64,000 nt of DNA from Paenilisteria portnoyi (GCF_014322795.1 NZ_JAASTT010000011.1:45472-109471); one strand, 5' to 3'. Counted from the first letter of the stretch, positions 18,185 through 27,560 are shown. Translations and numbers: made by a program. Notes: generated by a model from the letters alone, not told the origin.

Positions 18185-20458
18185 TTACCTCACCCCGTTT
18201 GTTATCTCGATCACTGTCTCAAGCGCCGTCACTGAACTTCCACCTACAAAAATTCGCACGTTACCTGTTTCTAATTCCCATCGATTTTGGTTCGACCAGA
18301 TTTGTAGTTCGGCAAGCCCGATTTCGAGCGTCACTTCTACCGTTTCATTGGCTTCCATTTCGACTTTTTGGAATGCTTTTAGTTCTTTTTTGCGTCGCGT
18401 AATGCTCGCTTCTTGGTCGTGGATGTAGAGTTGCACGACTTCGGAACCTGCACGATTGGCGCGGTTTTGAATGGTTACTTTGAATTGGAACTTACCCCCC
18501 GCTTCTAACTCGGCAACGGACCTGCTTTGATGGATCGCGTTGATTTCTTGATACGCGAAGTCGCTGTAGCTCAAGCCATGCCCGAATGGATATAGCGCCG
18601 CGCCTCGTTCGTCGAAGTAATCTTCTTTGTATTCGCCCGCCTTTTGGTTGTAGTAAACCGGAAGTTGACCGGATGAGCGCGGAATGCTGACTGGCAGTTT
18701 TCCTGATGGATTCACGATGCCGAATAACGTTTCTGCGACCGCGATTCCGCCTTGTGCGCCAGGATACCAAGCCGTGAGCAGTGCATCAGCCTGTTCGCTT
18801 ATCTCTGGAATCGCATTCGGACGCCCTTGCACGAGCACAACCACGACTGGCTTCCCTTGTTTTTTCAACGCCCGGAAAAGTTCCAACTGAACGACTGGCA
18901 GTGCTAAATCCGCCAAATCCACGTTCTCCCCAGCATCCATGTTCGGCCCCTTAGAACTCACCGCCCCATTATTCAAAAATTCCATATCAAAATTCCGCGC
19001 GCTCGAGCCGCCTAAAACAAGGATGACAGTATCGGCTGATTTCGCGAGTTCTGATGCGCGTTCGATGCCACCTGCTATTTTTTCACGGATATCGCAGCCT
19101 TTTTCATAGCTGATTCGCGTATTTTCAGGAGCGGTTTGCTTGATTCCTTGTAAAATAGTAACCCCATCCGCCAAATTTTGCGGGGCTGTGTAGTCGCCGA
19201 GTTGATTGTATAAAGTATCCGCATTTGGCCCAATAACCGCGATACGTTGCGTATTTTCAAGTGGTAGCACTTCACGGTGATTTTCCAGTAAACAGATCGA
19301 TTCGCGTGCGGCTTTTAGATTCAAGGCACGCCATGATTCTGCGCGTTCTGGCACGTTTTCCGGCGCGTATGGATTTTCGAATAAGCCGAGTTGGAATTTC
19401 AATCGTAATATCCGACTCGTTGCGACATCCAATACTGCCTCATCCAGATCGCCTGCAACAACTGCTGACGCCAAATTCGGGAATACCTCATCCCATAAAC
19501 TCAAGTCAACACCCGCCGCAAGCGCCATGGCTCCAGCTTTTCGCACGTCTGGATTCATTGTCAGCAAACGATCGAGTGCGCAGCCATCCGCCATCACAAT
19601 GCCATCAAAGCCCAACTCTTCTCGCAAAATTCCTGTCAACAACGCTCCATTCGCATGGCACGGTATGCCGTCGATTTCATTGTACGCTGCCATCACGCCA
19701 AGCGCGCCCGCCTCAGCCGCAGCAACCATCGGGGGTAAGAAAATTTCGCGTAGTTCGCGCATTCCAATGGATACCGGACCTGAATTATGTCCACCAACTG
19801 GCTCACCTTGCGCGGCAAAATGCTTCAAAATCACCGCCACCCGGCCACTCGCTTGGAAACCCGTCGTGATTGCCTTCGTGAACTCTGCTGCTAAAAACGG
19901 ATCTTCACTAAAACATTCCTCCGCGCGGCCCCATCTCGGATCGCGCAAAATATCAAGTGCAGAAGCCAAAGCAAGGTGTACTCCTTTATCGCTAATTTCC
20001 GCGGCAATTGCCTCCGCAATTTCCTGTTGCAACGCCGTGTTAAACGACGCACCGCGAGCCAAGTTCACCGGATACGACTCACTGTCCAGCGCCTGGTGCC
20101 CGTGCGGAACTTCCTCCGAAAACAGCATTGGAATACCGAGTCGTGAGTTTTCAATCACATATTTTTGCAGTAGATTCGCAACTCGTGCCGAATTCGCTCG
20201 ACTAATCCCGTTCTCATGATTCATCCCTGACCAAGGATCGGCGCGGAAAAGTCCATACAGCGCGCCGATTCCTCCAAATTTTGCGACCTCATCTTTTAAA
20301 GTGTCCGTCACTTCGAATGCCTCACCATCTCGCTTAAAAGCTTGCCAGCCGTAGAGTCTCTGATTCAACTGTCCGCATTTCTCTTCCAACGTCATCTGCG
20401 CCAAAATATCGGCTACACGCTCATCGGTGTCTAGTTTGTGATCTAAATATCGCGACAT
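18185..20458 (-). CDS. Glycoside hydrolase family 3 beta-glucosidase
   Basis: A 757-residue cytosolic enzyme with no signal peptide. The N-terminal GH3 barrel carries GFDGIVMADGCAL, whose Asp is the family nucleophile. The C-terminal alpha/beta sandwich (about 380-620) has IAVIGPNAD and VVVLVQGRP, and a fibronectin-III-like domain ends the protein (GSEVVQLYIHD). The length is normal for bacterial beta-glucosidases. Sitting between PTS IIB and IIA genes, it should hydrolyse beta-glucosides. GH3 needs no phosphate, so the enzyme may act on sugars freed of phosphate or with broad specificity. The 1-bp spacing to IIB shows tight coupling. Confidence 0.92.
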   Translation of the reverse strand: MSRYLDHKLDTDERVADILAQMTLEEKCGQLNQRLYGWQAFKRDGEAFEVTDTLKDEVAKFGGIGALYGLFRADPWSGMNHENGISRANSARVANLLQKYVIENSRLGIPMLFSEEVPHGHQALDSESYPVNLARGASFNTALQQEIAEAIAAEISDKGVHLALASALDILRDPRWGRAEECFSEDPFLAAEFTKAITTGFQASGRVAVILKHFAAQGEPVGGHNSGPVSIGMRELREIFLPPMVAAAEAGALGVMAAYNEIDGIPCHANGALLTGILREELGFDGIVMADGCALDRLLTMNPDVRKAGAMALAAGVDLSLWDEVFPNLASAVVAGDLDEAVLDVATSRILRLKFQLGLFENPYAPENVPERAESWRALNLKAARESICLLENHREVLPLENTQRIAVIGPNADTLYNQLGDYTAPQNLADGVTILQGIKQTAPENTRISYEKGCDIREKIAGGIERASELAKSADTVILVLGGSSARNFDMEFLNNGAVSSKGPNMDAGENVDLADLALPVVQLELFRALKKQGKPVVVVLVQGRPNAIPEISEQADALLTAWYPGAQGGIAVAETLFGIVNPSGKLPVSIPRSSGQLPVYYNQKAGEYKEDYFDERGAALYPFGHGLSYSDFAYQEINAIHQSRSVAELEAGGKFQFKVTIQNRANRAGSEVVQLYIHDQEASITRRKKELKAFQKVEMEANETVEVTLEIGLAELQIWSNQNRWELETGNVRIFVGGSSVTALETVIEITNGVR

Positions 20459-20459
20459 C

Positions 20460-20768
20460 TTAATCCTCCTCCAACAGCGCTAAGCCTTGTGCCAGAACTT
20501 TTGCGCCATCCATCCGACCGTAATCCACAATGGCAATCACGCCGACTGGAATCGCCCCAGCGACAGCATCTTTCACTTTATCTTGCATATAGCTTACTTG
20601 TGGACCTAGCAAAATCGCCCCAGCTTGACGCCAATTTTTTTCAAAATCTATCTCGGAAATCGCCCAAATCTCAATCGCGATTTCCTGCTCATCCGCAATA
20701 TTTTGCATTTTTCGAACGAGCACGCTTGTAGACATGCCAGCATTACACATCAACATTAGTTTTTTCAT
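20460..20768 (-). CDS. PTS lactose/cellobiose-family IIB component
   Basis: A 102-residue phosphocarrier. MKKLMLMCNAGMSTSVLVRKM holds the active Cys8 of the P-loop-like IIB-Lac fold, and GPQVSYM is the second conserved block. It sits between IIC and GH3 in the operon and passes phosphate from IIA to the incoming sugar. Confidence 0.94.
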   Translation of the reverse strand: MKKLMLMCNAGMSTSVLVRKMQNIADEQEIAIEIWAISEIDFEKNWRQAGAILLGPQVSYMQDKVKDAVAGAIPVGVIAIVDYGRMDGAKVLAQGLALLEED

Positions 20769-20780
20769 TTCAAACGCTCC

Positions 20781-22076
20781 TTAGGCTTTAATACGATCAT
20801 TTACTTTCAAAAATGGCAAGTAGAGTAGCACACAAACGCCGACTAAGAAAATTTGGAAAACTGCGGCGCGCCAGTCCCCACCTGTCGCCAAAAATCCTGA
20901 TGCCACAACCGGTGTCGTCCAAGGTACCAGCACGACTACTTCTGAAATCATGTTTATTTTCGTTGCGATGTAAGCGAGTAACAAACAAAGCGGTGTCGAA
21001 ATAATGAACGGAATCATTAAACTCAAATTATACACAATCGGCAATCCAAAAACGACCGGTTCATTAATATTGAAAATTCCTGGTGCAGAAGAAAGCGCCG
21101 CGATTTCGCGATAATCTTTCCGTTTACTCCAAATAAAGATGGCGATCAATAGCGCTATCGTATTTCCACCGCCGCCCATAACTCCAAAAATATCACGGAA
21201 AGTTGTGTTAATAATGTGCGGAATCTCTGCATGATTCGCGTACGCCGTCATATTATCCTGCATGTTTGCTAGCAACACTGGGTCCATAATCGGCCCCAAA
21301 ATCCCACTTCCTGCAATACCAATCGAATAAAGCATCTGCGAAATCGTCATTAGCGCTAGGAACCCTGGAACACTTGTCACCAAGAACGTCAATGGTTTTT
21401 GAATAATCGCGCCAATCAGTGCATAAATATTAAGCGTAAATAATTGCGTCAACAAGAACGATACGAAGGCAAACACAAGCACCGTCAACATTGTCGGAAT
21501 CAACACATTAAACGATTTAATAACAGCAGGCGGTACACTTTCGCCCGAAATCTTGATTTTCAACTTCTCGCTCTTTGAAAAATAAATAAACAGTTCTGTC
21601 GACAAAAGTGCTGTCACGATTCCTACAAACATCCCAGCTGAGCCAGTAAGCGCAATCGGAATAACGCCAGCCACTTCTACAGCCTTTGTTGCCCCAACCG
21701 GAATCACATCATTGACAAGCGGTAAGAAAATAACAATCAATGCAATCGTTTGCAAAGCTGGTGCAAAGGGATTCTCAAATCTCCGGTTTTGCGCCAGAAA
21801 ATAAGAAACCGATGCCCCAATCAGAATCGTAATTATCCCAAGCGTCCCATTCACAATACTATTCCCCAGCTCCTGCCAAGAAGTCAGCGTCTCCGAACTA
21901 ATCACATTCGACATAAAGCCATCCGGTTTAATAATGACGTTATTAATCAACACCATAAAACCAGCGAGCATAATAAACGGTAAAATCGTGGCAAACGCGT
22001 CACGCATCGACTTCAAATGAATTTGATTTCCTAACTTTTGCGAAAGCCAGCCCAATTTTTCAACAAATTTTTTCAT
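20781..22076 (-). CDS. PTS lactose/cellobiose-family IIC permease
   Basis: A 431-residue membrane permease with about ten hydrophobic segments. It has the family blocks LPFIMLAGFMVLIN near the start, GGGGNTIALL and IFNINEPVVFGLPIVYN, the last being the sugar-binding NEP motif. It follows a strong AGAGGAGG ribosome site and is the first gene of the IIC-IIB-GH3-IIA operon. It takes up a beta-glucoside, probably cellobiose-like. The exact sugar is inference. Confidence 0.94.
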   Translation of the reverse strand: MKKFVEKLGWLSQKLGNQIHLKSMRDAFATILPFIMLAGFMVLINNVIIKPDGFMSNVISSETLTSWQELGNSIVNGTLGIITILIGASVSYFLAQNRRFENPFAPALQTIALIVIFLPLVNDVIPVGATKAVEVAGVIPIALTGSAGMFVGIVTALLSTELFIYFSKSEKLKIKISGESVPPAVIKSFNVLIPTMLTVLVFAFVSFLLTQLFTLNIYALIGAIIQKPLTFLVTSVPGFLALMTISQMLYSIGIAGSGILGPIMDPVLLANMQDNMTAYANHAEIPHIINTTFRDIFGVMGGGGNTIALLIAIFIWSKRKDYREIAALSSAPGIFNINEPVVFGLPIVYNLSLMIPFIISTPLCLLLAYIATKINMISEVVVLVPWTTPVVASGFLATGGDWRAAVFQIFLVGVCVLLYLPFLKVNDRIKA

Positions 22077-22095
22077 GTTGTTAAACCTCCTCTTA

Positions 22096-22121
22096 ATTAT
22101 AGCTTAAGTGTAGCGCTTTCT
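22096..22121 (-). promoter_or_regulatory. PTS operon promoter with cre-like site
   Basis: On the minus strand a TATAAT (22096-22101) lies just upstream of the IIC ribosome site, with no good -35, as expected for an activator-dependent promoter. A cre-like sequence centred on GAAAGCGCTACAC (22108-22121) overlaps the spacer and -35 zone. CcpA repression by glucose is therefore likely. Confidence 0.55.
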
Positions 22122-22179
22122 TTTATCGAAATAAAGCCAGTCTTTTTCCGCAAGAGTCGCCTCACAACGGAAATCCGCA

Positions 22180-22370
22180 AAATGGGGCTGGGACATAACC
22201 CGGATAAATCGGCGGCAAGCGTTCGCATTCAGAGAGTTTAGCGGACTTCCGGTTCTCACATACACCAGTATGCTCCGCTTCCGGCTTCCACCAAACTCTC
22301 TGAATACAAACGCTTTCGCTCGATTTGTGTAAAGCAAGATGTACGTCTTACCCCAAAAATGGGATTCATG
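22180..22370. repeat. Intergenic stem-loop element between licR-like gene and PTS operon
   Basis: The 303-bp gap between the activator gene and IIC contains no gene. It holds a long inverted repeat: outer arms 22217-22223 and 22309-22315, inner arms of 13 bp (22227-22239 with 22293-22305). A GGGCTGGGACATAAC sequence (about 22184-22198) is at one end. That motif recurs between genes in Listeria and relatives in my recollection, which suggests a dispersed repeat element. The 77-codon open frame across it appears to be chance. Confidence 0.5.
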
Positions 22371-22379
22371 ATTCCTTGC

Positions 22380-24302
22380 TTATTTTTGTGTATCAGAAGG
22401 TTTTATCCTAGATTTTTTCAAAATATCCATAAATCCGTCAAAATCCCGAATTGCCTTCAATTGGCGCATCACTTTCGGATTTTCAACGATGTCACTAATT
22501 AACTCATACGTATCCGTAAGTTGCGATTGTTCTTTGTTTTTCACGGCCAGCATAAATACGACTTGCGCATAATCTTCCTCGTTCCACAACACCGAAGTCT
22601 CGCAAATGCAAACCGCAATCGCCGTCCGTGCTACATCAGCTTGAATCGGATGCGGCGTCGCTAAACCATTTCCCAAAAACGTCGGAACAACCAATTCCCG
22701 CTCAAAAATCGACGGCAAATAATCTTTCCCAACGTAGCCTTGTTCCTTCAAAAGCCTTGCTAACTCCCGCAAAACCTGCTCTTTATCCCAATTTTTTTCG
22801 GAGATTGTAAATAGCGCCTCGGAAAATACACTCTCCATCTGAAAGGGCGCACTATTTCCTAACATCGATTCAATCGCGCGCATATCCGATTTCGTTAGGA
22901 ATGGCGAAACGTGCACAAACGGGTGGCGCTGATTCCGAAGTGGCACGGTTGCAATGACAAAATCGCACACAACAGACTCGTTCTCGTATTCATGAAACGA
23001 GTAAACGCCGATAATTTCCAATTCCTCAGAAAAAGCCTTTTTAACCTTCGACTGCAAAAGTTGTGAGGTGCCTAATCCCGATGCGCATACAATCAAAACC
23101 TGTTTTTTAGCGCCTTCTTGCACTTTATCCAACGCGTACAATAAATGAATAGCTAAGTAACCTGCTTCTGCCTCGTTCACCTTGGTTTCCAGCTCCTCTT
23201 CCAGAACATCCTTTGCTGTCAGTCCTAGCTCAAACGCTAATGGATGATTTTGTTTTAAGTTTGGCAAATAGGGATTTTGAATATTCATGTGGAATTTTAT
23301 TCGGTTAATTGCTGGTTTTAGGTGCAATACGAGGTTGGAAATAAGCGATTGATCACCTAGTAATGTGTACCCGTAGCGCTTTTGGATACGCTCTAGCATT
23401 TTATTCACCAACAGGAATTCTCGGTAATCATCGTAATCGCTTGCCGTATGTTTTGCGCTAAGATGTAATAATAAATAAGAAAGCTCTGTCTCTGGAAACG
23501 CCACTTTTTCCTGCTGTTCAATCGCTTGAATCATCGCCTCCGCTGCCCGCAACTCTTGCATATTGAATTCAATGTTCAATAATTCTTCCGCCGCAACATA
23601 GCAGTCATCGCGAATCCGACAAATCGCAATCGCAATATGGATAATTAGGTTTTTCAAAGCAATATCGGTCATATGAATCGCGTATTTAGATACATTTTTC
23701 GTGACAATATGCTGGATTCCTTCTAAATTGACATCGTTAAAAAAGGATTTCTCAGCCTCACTAATCAGCAAACTACGCGATTCTGTCAGCAAATAGTGCG
23801 AAAAACAAAAACGAACATTGAGCTCCGTCCCAAGTATTTTAACCCCATATCCCGCTTTTTTGCCTAACTTCAACTCAAATTGGGCTAGTTTTTTCTTCAC
23901 TTCCGGGACATTCGTATTAATTGTCGATTTGCTGACATAAAGCTCATCCGCAATGTCCTCTAGTTTGACATATTTATTTTTTAAAAGAAGGTAGCGAATG
24001 ATGTAGTCTGCGCGATCCTCGGCAAGCATCGGTGTAATATGAAGATTCGATCGTTCGCTAGTATCTGTGAGTAGCAAATGGCGCAGTGTCGATTCATCCT
24101 CCACGATTAGCTTGTATCCCACACCACGAACCGCAATAATTTCGTTAGTTGAATCTGCTAAAACATCATGAAGCGCTTTAATGTCATTTCGAATCGTACG
24201 CGGATCAACGTGCAAATGCTCTCCAAGTTCCTTCCCACTGACAAAATCCATTTTTACGTATAGTAGTTGAAGTAAGTCCCGCCATCTCGGTACAGAAATC
24301 AT
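22380..24302 (-). CDS. LicR/BglG-type PRD transcriptional activator with PTS EIIB- and EIIA-like domains
   Basis: A 640-residue DNA-binding activator. Two N-terminal helix-turn-helix segments (about 1-60 and 85-165) are followed by two PTS regulation domains (about 180-395). Then come an EIIB-like domain with VCASGLGTSQLL (about 405) and an EIIA type-2 domain with GLATPHP (about 550). This is the LicR/MtlR plan. The protein senses sugar uptake through phosphorylation by HPr and the neighbouring PTS. The frame can open at a GTG (24311), but the ATG at 24302 has the right spacing to AAGGAGG. It should activate the IIC-IIB-GH3-IIA operon downstream. Confidence 0.92.
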   Translation of the reverse strand: MISVPRWRDLLQLLYVKMDFVSGKELGEHLHVDPRTIRNDIKALHDVLADSTNEIIAVRGVGYKLIVEDESTLRHLLLTDTSERSNLHITPMLAEDRADYIIRYLLLKNKYVKLEDIADELYVSKSTINTNVPEVKKKLAQFELKLGKKAGYGVKILGTELNVRFCFSHYLLTESRSLLISEAEKSFFNDVNLEGIQHIVTKNVSKYAIHMTDIALKNLIIHIAIAICRIRDDCYVAAEELLNIEFNMQELRAAEAMIQAIEQQEKVAFPETELSYLLLHLSAKHTASDYDDYREFLLVNKMLERIQKRYGYTLLGDQSLISNLVLHLKPAINRIKFHMNIQNPYLPNLKQNHPLAFELGLTAKDVLEEELETKVNEAEAGYLAIHLLYALDKVQEGAKKQVLIVCASGLGTSQLLQSKVKKAFSEELEIIGVYSFHEYENESVVCDFVIATVPLRNQRHPFVHVSPFLTKSDMRAIESMLGNSAPFQMESVFSEALFTISEKNWDKEQVLRELARLLKEQGYVGKDYLPSIFERELVVPTFLGNGLATPHPIQADVARTAIAVCICETSVLWNEEDYAQVVFMLAVKNKEQSQLTDTYELISDIVENPKVMRQLKAIRDFDGFMDILKKSRIKPSDTQK

Positions 24303-24324
24303 CCAATCCACCTCCTTTTCTTCA

Positions 24325-24580
24325 TTATTCGGTTACTTCCAGTCCGAAAAAGTAAGTGACATAATACCCCTCTTCGTATCCGTCGCCACTATACATTTCT
24401 TTCAGCATATACATATATTCCTCAGGTTTGAACGGAACATCATATTGCCAAGTTCCCCGATCTAATTCCTTTACATCGATTGGCAGAAAATTATCGCCAG
24501 ATTTGGGAACCATTTCTATAGATGATGAGTAACCTGCTCCTGACTCGGATTACTGGGTCTCGGGTTTTAGATGGTTGCAA
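24325..24580 (-). pseudogene. Frameshifted small gene ahead of the licR-like gene
   Basis: An excellent ribosome site (AAAAGGAGG, 24588-24596) is followed after 7 bases by TTG at 24580, whose frame reads LQPSKTRDPVIRV and then runs to an early stop. From about 24540 the next frame continues smoothly as SGAGYSSSIEMVPKSGDNFL and on to a stop at 24325. Removing one base near 24540 would join them into a protein of about 84 residues. The downstream half alone opens at 24513 but has no ribosome site. I do not recognise the family. It would be the first gene transcribed with the activator. Confidence 0.5.
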
Positions 24581-24612
24581 TGGTTGGCCTCCTTTTGCCG
24601 TTTTTCTATGTA

Positions 24613-24638
24613 TTGAAAGCGTTCTAATGCTCATTATA
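24613..24638 (-). promoter_or_regulatory. Promoter and cre-like site ahead of the frameshifted gene and licR-like gene
   Basis: On the minus strand an extended -10, TGG-TATAAT, lies at 24633-24641. Just downstream is a cre-like site, TTAGAACGCTTTCAA (24613-24627), a close match to the CcpA consensus. It is placed for repression by roadblock. This gap (24581-24852) shows no other gene. Confidence 0.55.
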
Positions 24639-24852
24639 CCACGACTCTTTATGTCCGTCTCTGCTAATTGTGCTTGGTCACTTGTATTTACTCATCCAGT
24701 ATACACGTTGAAATATCGGCTTACGTACAGAATTTTTGTGTTAGTAGTTATACTAAATTTTCATTTCTCATCTGTCTCTCATCTTATTAAATCAGCTCTC
24801 TCATATTTCCCTGCTAAAATTAAGGTATATCAAATCTAAGGGAGCGATAATC

Positions 24853-25479
24853 ATGAAAAGCATTCTTTCTATTGTAGAGGAAATTAGCCAAAATGAACCA
24901 GACGCAACTTGGATTAGCTATAAAACATTTACCAAGAATACTGTTATTAACAACAAAAATCTAATAAGCCATTTTGTCATTGTAGCGGATGGAATTATTC
25001 ATTTGGAAATTACACGCGCACAAATACTCCAATTTTATAAAAATGGCGATATGATTTATCAATCACCGTATGATGTTAATGTGCAAGATCAAGTAAGCAT
25101 TGTTTGTGATACGGATACTAAACTTATCTTCGTCGATCGCGAAATTTTTTCTGATTTTGCCGCAAATAAAATAGAATACATGGAAGTCCTTTTAAAATCT
25201 GTTCTCAAAAACACCTCGGATCTCTGCCTTGAATTGATGAAACACGATTTAACTGTAGAGCCTCGTATTACTTATACGCTTCAAAAATTCTGTGATCGGG
25301 TAGCGCCCACTTCACATGGTGAGTATCAAGAAATTCCCGACTTTCTAAATAAAAGCAAACTCGCTCACTACGGTAATTTCTCACGTAAAAGTTTATATGA
25401 TAAATTAGATTCTTTAGAGGAACAAGATATTATTAAACAACACAATCAAAAACTCTATATTAAAACTTCCGCATCATGA
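24853..25479 (+). CDS. Crp/Fnr-family (PrfA-like) regulator
   Basis: A 208-residue protein. About 20-110 form a cyclic-nucleotide-binding-like beta barrel (HFVIVADGIIHLEI...FYKNGDMIYQ). An alpha linker follows, and then a short C-terminal helix-turn-helix, LNKSKLAHYGNFSRKSLYDKLDSLEEQDII. No cAMP-binding arginine motif is evident, as in PrfA and other Listeria members of this family. The start has GGGAG upstream. It is a single gene ending in a terminator shared with the convergent regulator. Its target is unknown; the glycan cluster begins 1.2 kb away. Confidence 0.8.
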   Translation: MKSILSIVEEISQNEPDATWISYKTFTKNTVINNKNLISHFVIVADGIIHLEITRAQILQFYKNGDMIYQSPYDVNVQDQVSIVCDTDTKLIFVDREIFSDFAANKIEYMEVLLKSVLKNTSDLCLELMKHDLTVEPRITYTLQKFCDRVAPTSHGEYQEIPDFLNKSKLAHYGNFSRKSLYDKLDSLEEQDIIKQHNQKLYIKTSAS

Positions 25480-25522
25480 AAAAAGACACCGCCCCACAAA
25501 TTTCGTGGTTCGGTGTCTTTTT
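25480..25522. terminator. Bidirectional terminator between two regulator genes
   Basis: A 12-bp stem (25480-25491 with 25511-25522) with A and T tracts on its two sides overlaps the end of one regulator gene and abuts the end of the other. Confidence 0.85.
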
Positions 25523-25523
25523 A

Positions 25524-26096
25524 TTAGTCATATATTAAATGGTATTTCTCTTCCTCTTTGGTCCATTGATTCCAGTCTAGCAGTACCCAATGGCGGTTAT
25601 CTAATATGAGGCCTTCTTTTTTTAGCGCCTTTTTCTGGTTTAATAAATACTCCCTCGTACAATTAATATAACTGGCTAACTCGGCCTGACTCCAGACATT
25701 TGGGATATAGCAGTCTCCGCCTTCTAAATTTCCTACTTCATTTCCTAACTTGGAGAGCGCATAAACTAGTCGCTCTTTTTTTGGTAGCATGAGCATCTCC
25801 ATTCGTTGCACCATCATGTCTACTAGCTCTCTCTCAAACGCTCGATATCGGTATTCAATCCGTCTATTCGTTGTATGACTGTCTAATTTCAGTACTTTCA
25901 CTGTGTTGCATGCTTGATATCGAAGCTTTTCAGGTAGTAAGTGATTATGCACTATCGCTCGTTCACTTTTTCTTAGAAAGCATAGTAATTGGTCTCCTAT
26001 ACAACAAGTAAGATGCCCCGACAAAACAATATATTCTCCATTTTCCTTTAATTCCTCGCCTTGTTGAAGCGTCATCGTAGCATCTATACTCCGCAT
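25524..26096 (-). CDS. Crp/Fnr-family regulator
   Basis: A 190-residue protein with a short barrel (GEYIVLSGHLTCCIGDQLLCFLRKSERAIVHNHLL) and a C-terminal winged helix (WSQAELASYINCTREYLLNQKKALKKEGLILDNRHWVLLD). The effector half is about 30 residues shorter at the N-terminus than in most family members. The ribosome site GAAGGTGAG supports this start. It is convergent to the regulator at 24853 and lies just upstream of the glycan cluster genes that end at 26135. The target and signal are unknown. Confidence 0.75.
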   Translation of the reverse strand: MRSIDATMTLQQGEELKENGEYIVLSGHLTCCIGDQLLCFLRKSERAIVHNHLLPEKLRYQACNTVKVLKLDSHTTNRRIEYRYRAFERELVDMMVQRMEMLMLPKKERLVYALSKLGNEVGNLEGGDCYIPNVWSQAELASYINCTREYLLNQKKALKKEGLILDNRHWVLLDWNQWTKEEEKYHLIYD

Positions 26097-26134
26097 TTTC
26101 TCACCTTCTTTTTTTATTCGAATGATTTAAACAT

Positions 26135-26713
26135 CTATTTCGTGCTTGTTAAGGGCAGTGTTACTTCCTCTTTTTTAGAATTGTCACCATCTGTTTTCGT
26201 TACATCTTTTTGCGTGCTCATTGCCCATTTCAAAATGACTTGCTTGTACTGTGTCACTGATGTCAACGTTGGAATATGGAAAATTAGTAAAATATCTTTT
26301 TCACTATTTTTAGCTAATTTCTCCGTGATATTTTGGCTATCATTTTTAAAAATTGGATTAGTTTTGCCATCAACGACAAGTGCTGCTTGGTCAGAAAAAA
26401 CGTACATATCTTGATCGGTTGTATTTTTGACGTGCATTTTCACACCGATAACGCCTTGATCCTTGGTTTTCATTTTCGTTTTGGAGGCGTTGGATAGTTG
26501 AACTACCGTCACGTGTTTAATGTTCGTTTCTAGCCCTTTCCACGTTTGCTTCCAACTTTGTTCGAAATATTGGCGTGTATCTTTTCTTGTTGTGACTGCT
26601 TTTGCTGTCGTTTTTTCTGGTGTTTTTGTTGGTGTTTTTACTTCTTGACCGCAGGCTGCTAATCCGAAACTTAGGACAAGAAAGGCGGTGCATAGTAGTA
26701 ATATTTTTTTCAT
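26135..26713 (-). CDS. Lipoprotein with DUF4352/TelA-like domain
   Basis: A 192-residue surface lipoprotein. The signal peptide ends in the lipobox LAAC (Cys about 21), followed by a Thr/Lys-rich linker. About 65-170 form an Ig-like sandwich (GVIGVKMHVKNTTDQDMYVFSDQAALVVDGKTN...LAKNSEKDILLIFHI) typical of DUF4352/DUF5067. It is the last gene of the glycan cluster, 16 bases after the GSSKGG protein. A binding or chaperone role at the outer membrane face is possible but not shown. Confidence 0.75.
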   Translation of the reverse strand: MKKILLLCTAFLVLSFGLAACGQEVKTPTKTPEKTTAKAVTTRKDTRQYFEQSWKQTWKGLETNIKHVTVVQLSNASKTKMKTKDQGVIGVKMHVKNTTDQDMYVFSDQAALVVDGKTNPIFKNDSQNITEKLAKNSEKDILLIFHIPTLTSVTQYKQVILKWAMSTQKDVTKTDGDNSKKEEVTLPLTSTK

Positions 26714-26729
26714 GTATGGTTTCCCCTTT

Positions 26730-27560
26730 CTACTTCATACCGATTGTTTTATATGTTGCTATATGAGCGTGCTTAGAGACCGATGTGAATTCATCGGCTT
26801 CCCACGGCACATCTTTATCGATATTTTGGATTAAATGATTCATCAAATTCGAATGGTTCTTGATAAGTGGACTATGCGGTTCAGGCGTCGGCAAAATCAA
26901 CAAGTGGCTCTCCGCTTGAAAATCGTTTATTAATTTATTATGAAAAGTCGTCACTGGTCGGAATCCGTAATCACGTACCCCTGTGAAAAAGAAGAATCGC
27001 GCTTTTTTCTCTTGTTTCTTGAATGCTTTGAAAATCTCTTCTCCTTCAAAAATCGTCTTCACTTGCTTCTCAAACGCCGCATCCTGATTGAAAAATAAGC
27101 GCCGTCCGCTTTCACCAAAACCATCTGTTGAAATCCGTAAATCCGGTACCATCGTGTATACTTGTTCAACACTCGGACAATGTAGTGCCATCAGAATCGC
27201 TCCAACACCACCTTTTGAACTCCCCACAAGATACACATGCTTGTAGCCATGCTTTTCGATAAATTCGTTTAATTGCGCACTCAATTCCTCATATATAAAA
27301 CGGCCATTGTCAAACAAGTACCAGCCGTACAATTTCGAATAATAGTCTTCCAAATACAGATAATCACGCGTCTCATTTCGCATGGATACTTTCATAAAAT
27401 GATAATATGAATGGAGATTTTTCACGTTCTCATCTGGCATTTGCCCATTTACAATTCTTGTCGCGTAAGCCTCATTCGTTTTCGTAAATACACCTTGAAA
27501 AATAACAACTAGCGTATCGGATTGATTCTGAATATGTTTCCCATTAAATGCAACTGTCAT
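26730..27560 (-). CDS. GSSKGG-motif alpha/beta hydrolase-like protein (copy 1)
   Basis: A 276-residue protein without signal peptide. YLVGSSKGGVGAILMAL (about 110-126) is a nucleophile elbow with Ser in GxSxGG. VFFTGVRDYGFRP holds a candidate acidic residue and LPTPEPHSPL a candidate His. It resembles the GSSKGG proteins found in glycan loci and the acetyltransferase Asp2 of accessory Sec systems. It shares KLYGWYLFDNGRFIYEEL with the protein at 30378. A role as an O-acyltransferase or esterase on the exported glycan is inference. It follows the ATPase gene by 25 bases. Confidence 0.65.
   Translation of the reverse strand: MTVAFNGKHIQNQSDTLVVIFQGVFTKTNEAYATRIVNGQMPDENVKNLHSYYHFMKVSMRNETRDYLYLEDYYSKLYGWYLFDNGRFIYEELSAQLNEFIEKHGYKHVYLVGSSKGGVGAILMALHCPSVEQVYTMVPDLRISTDGFGESGRRLFFNQDAAFEKQVKTIFEGEEIFKAFKKQEKKARFFFFTGVRDYGFRPVTTFHNKLINDFQAESHLLILPTPEPHSPLIKNHSNLMNHLIQNIDKDVPWEADEFTSVSKHAHIATYKTIGMK

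Noticed and set aside
22104..22337. 77-codon minus-strand frame in the PTS intergenic region
   Set aside because: It crosses the inverted repeat element and has no ribosome site.
24522..24839. 105-codon plus-strand frame upstream of the regulator at 24853
   Set aside because: It overlaps the promoter, cre-like site and the frameshifted gene and lacks a ribosome site.
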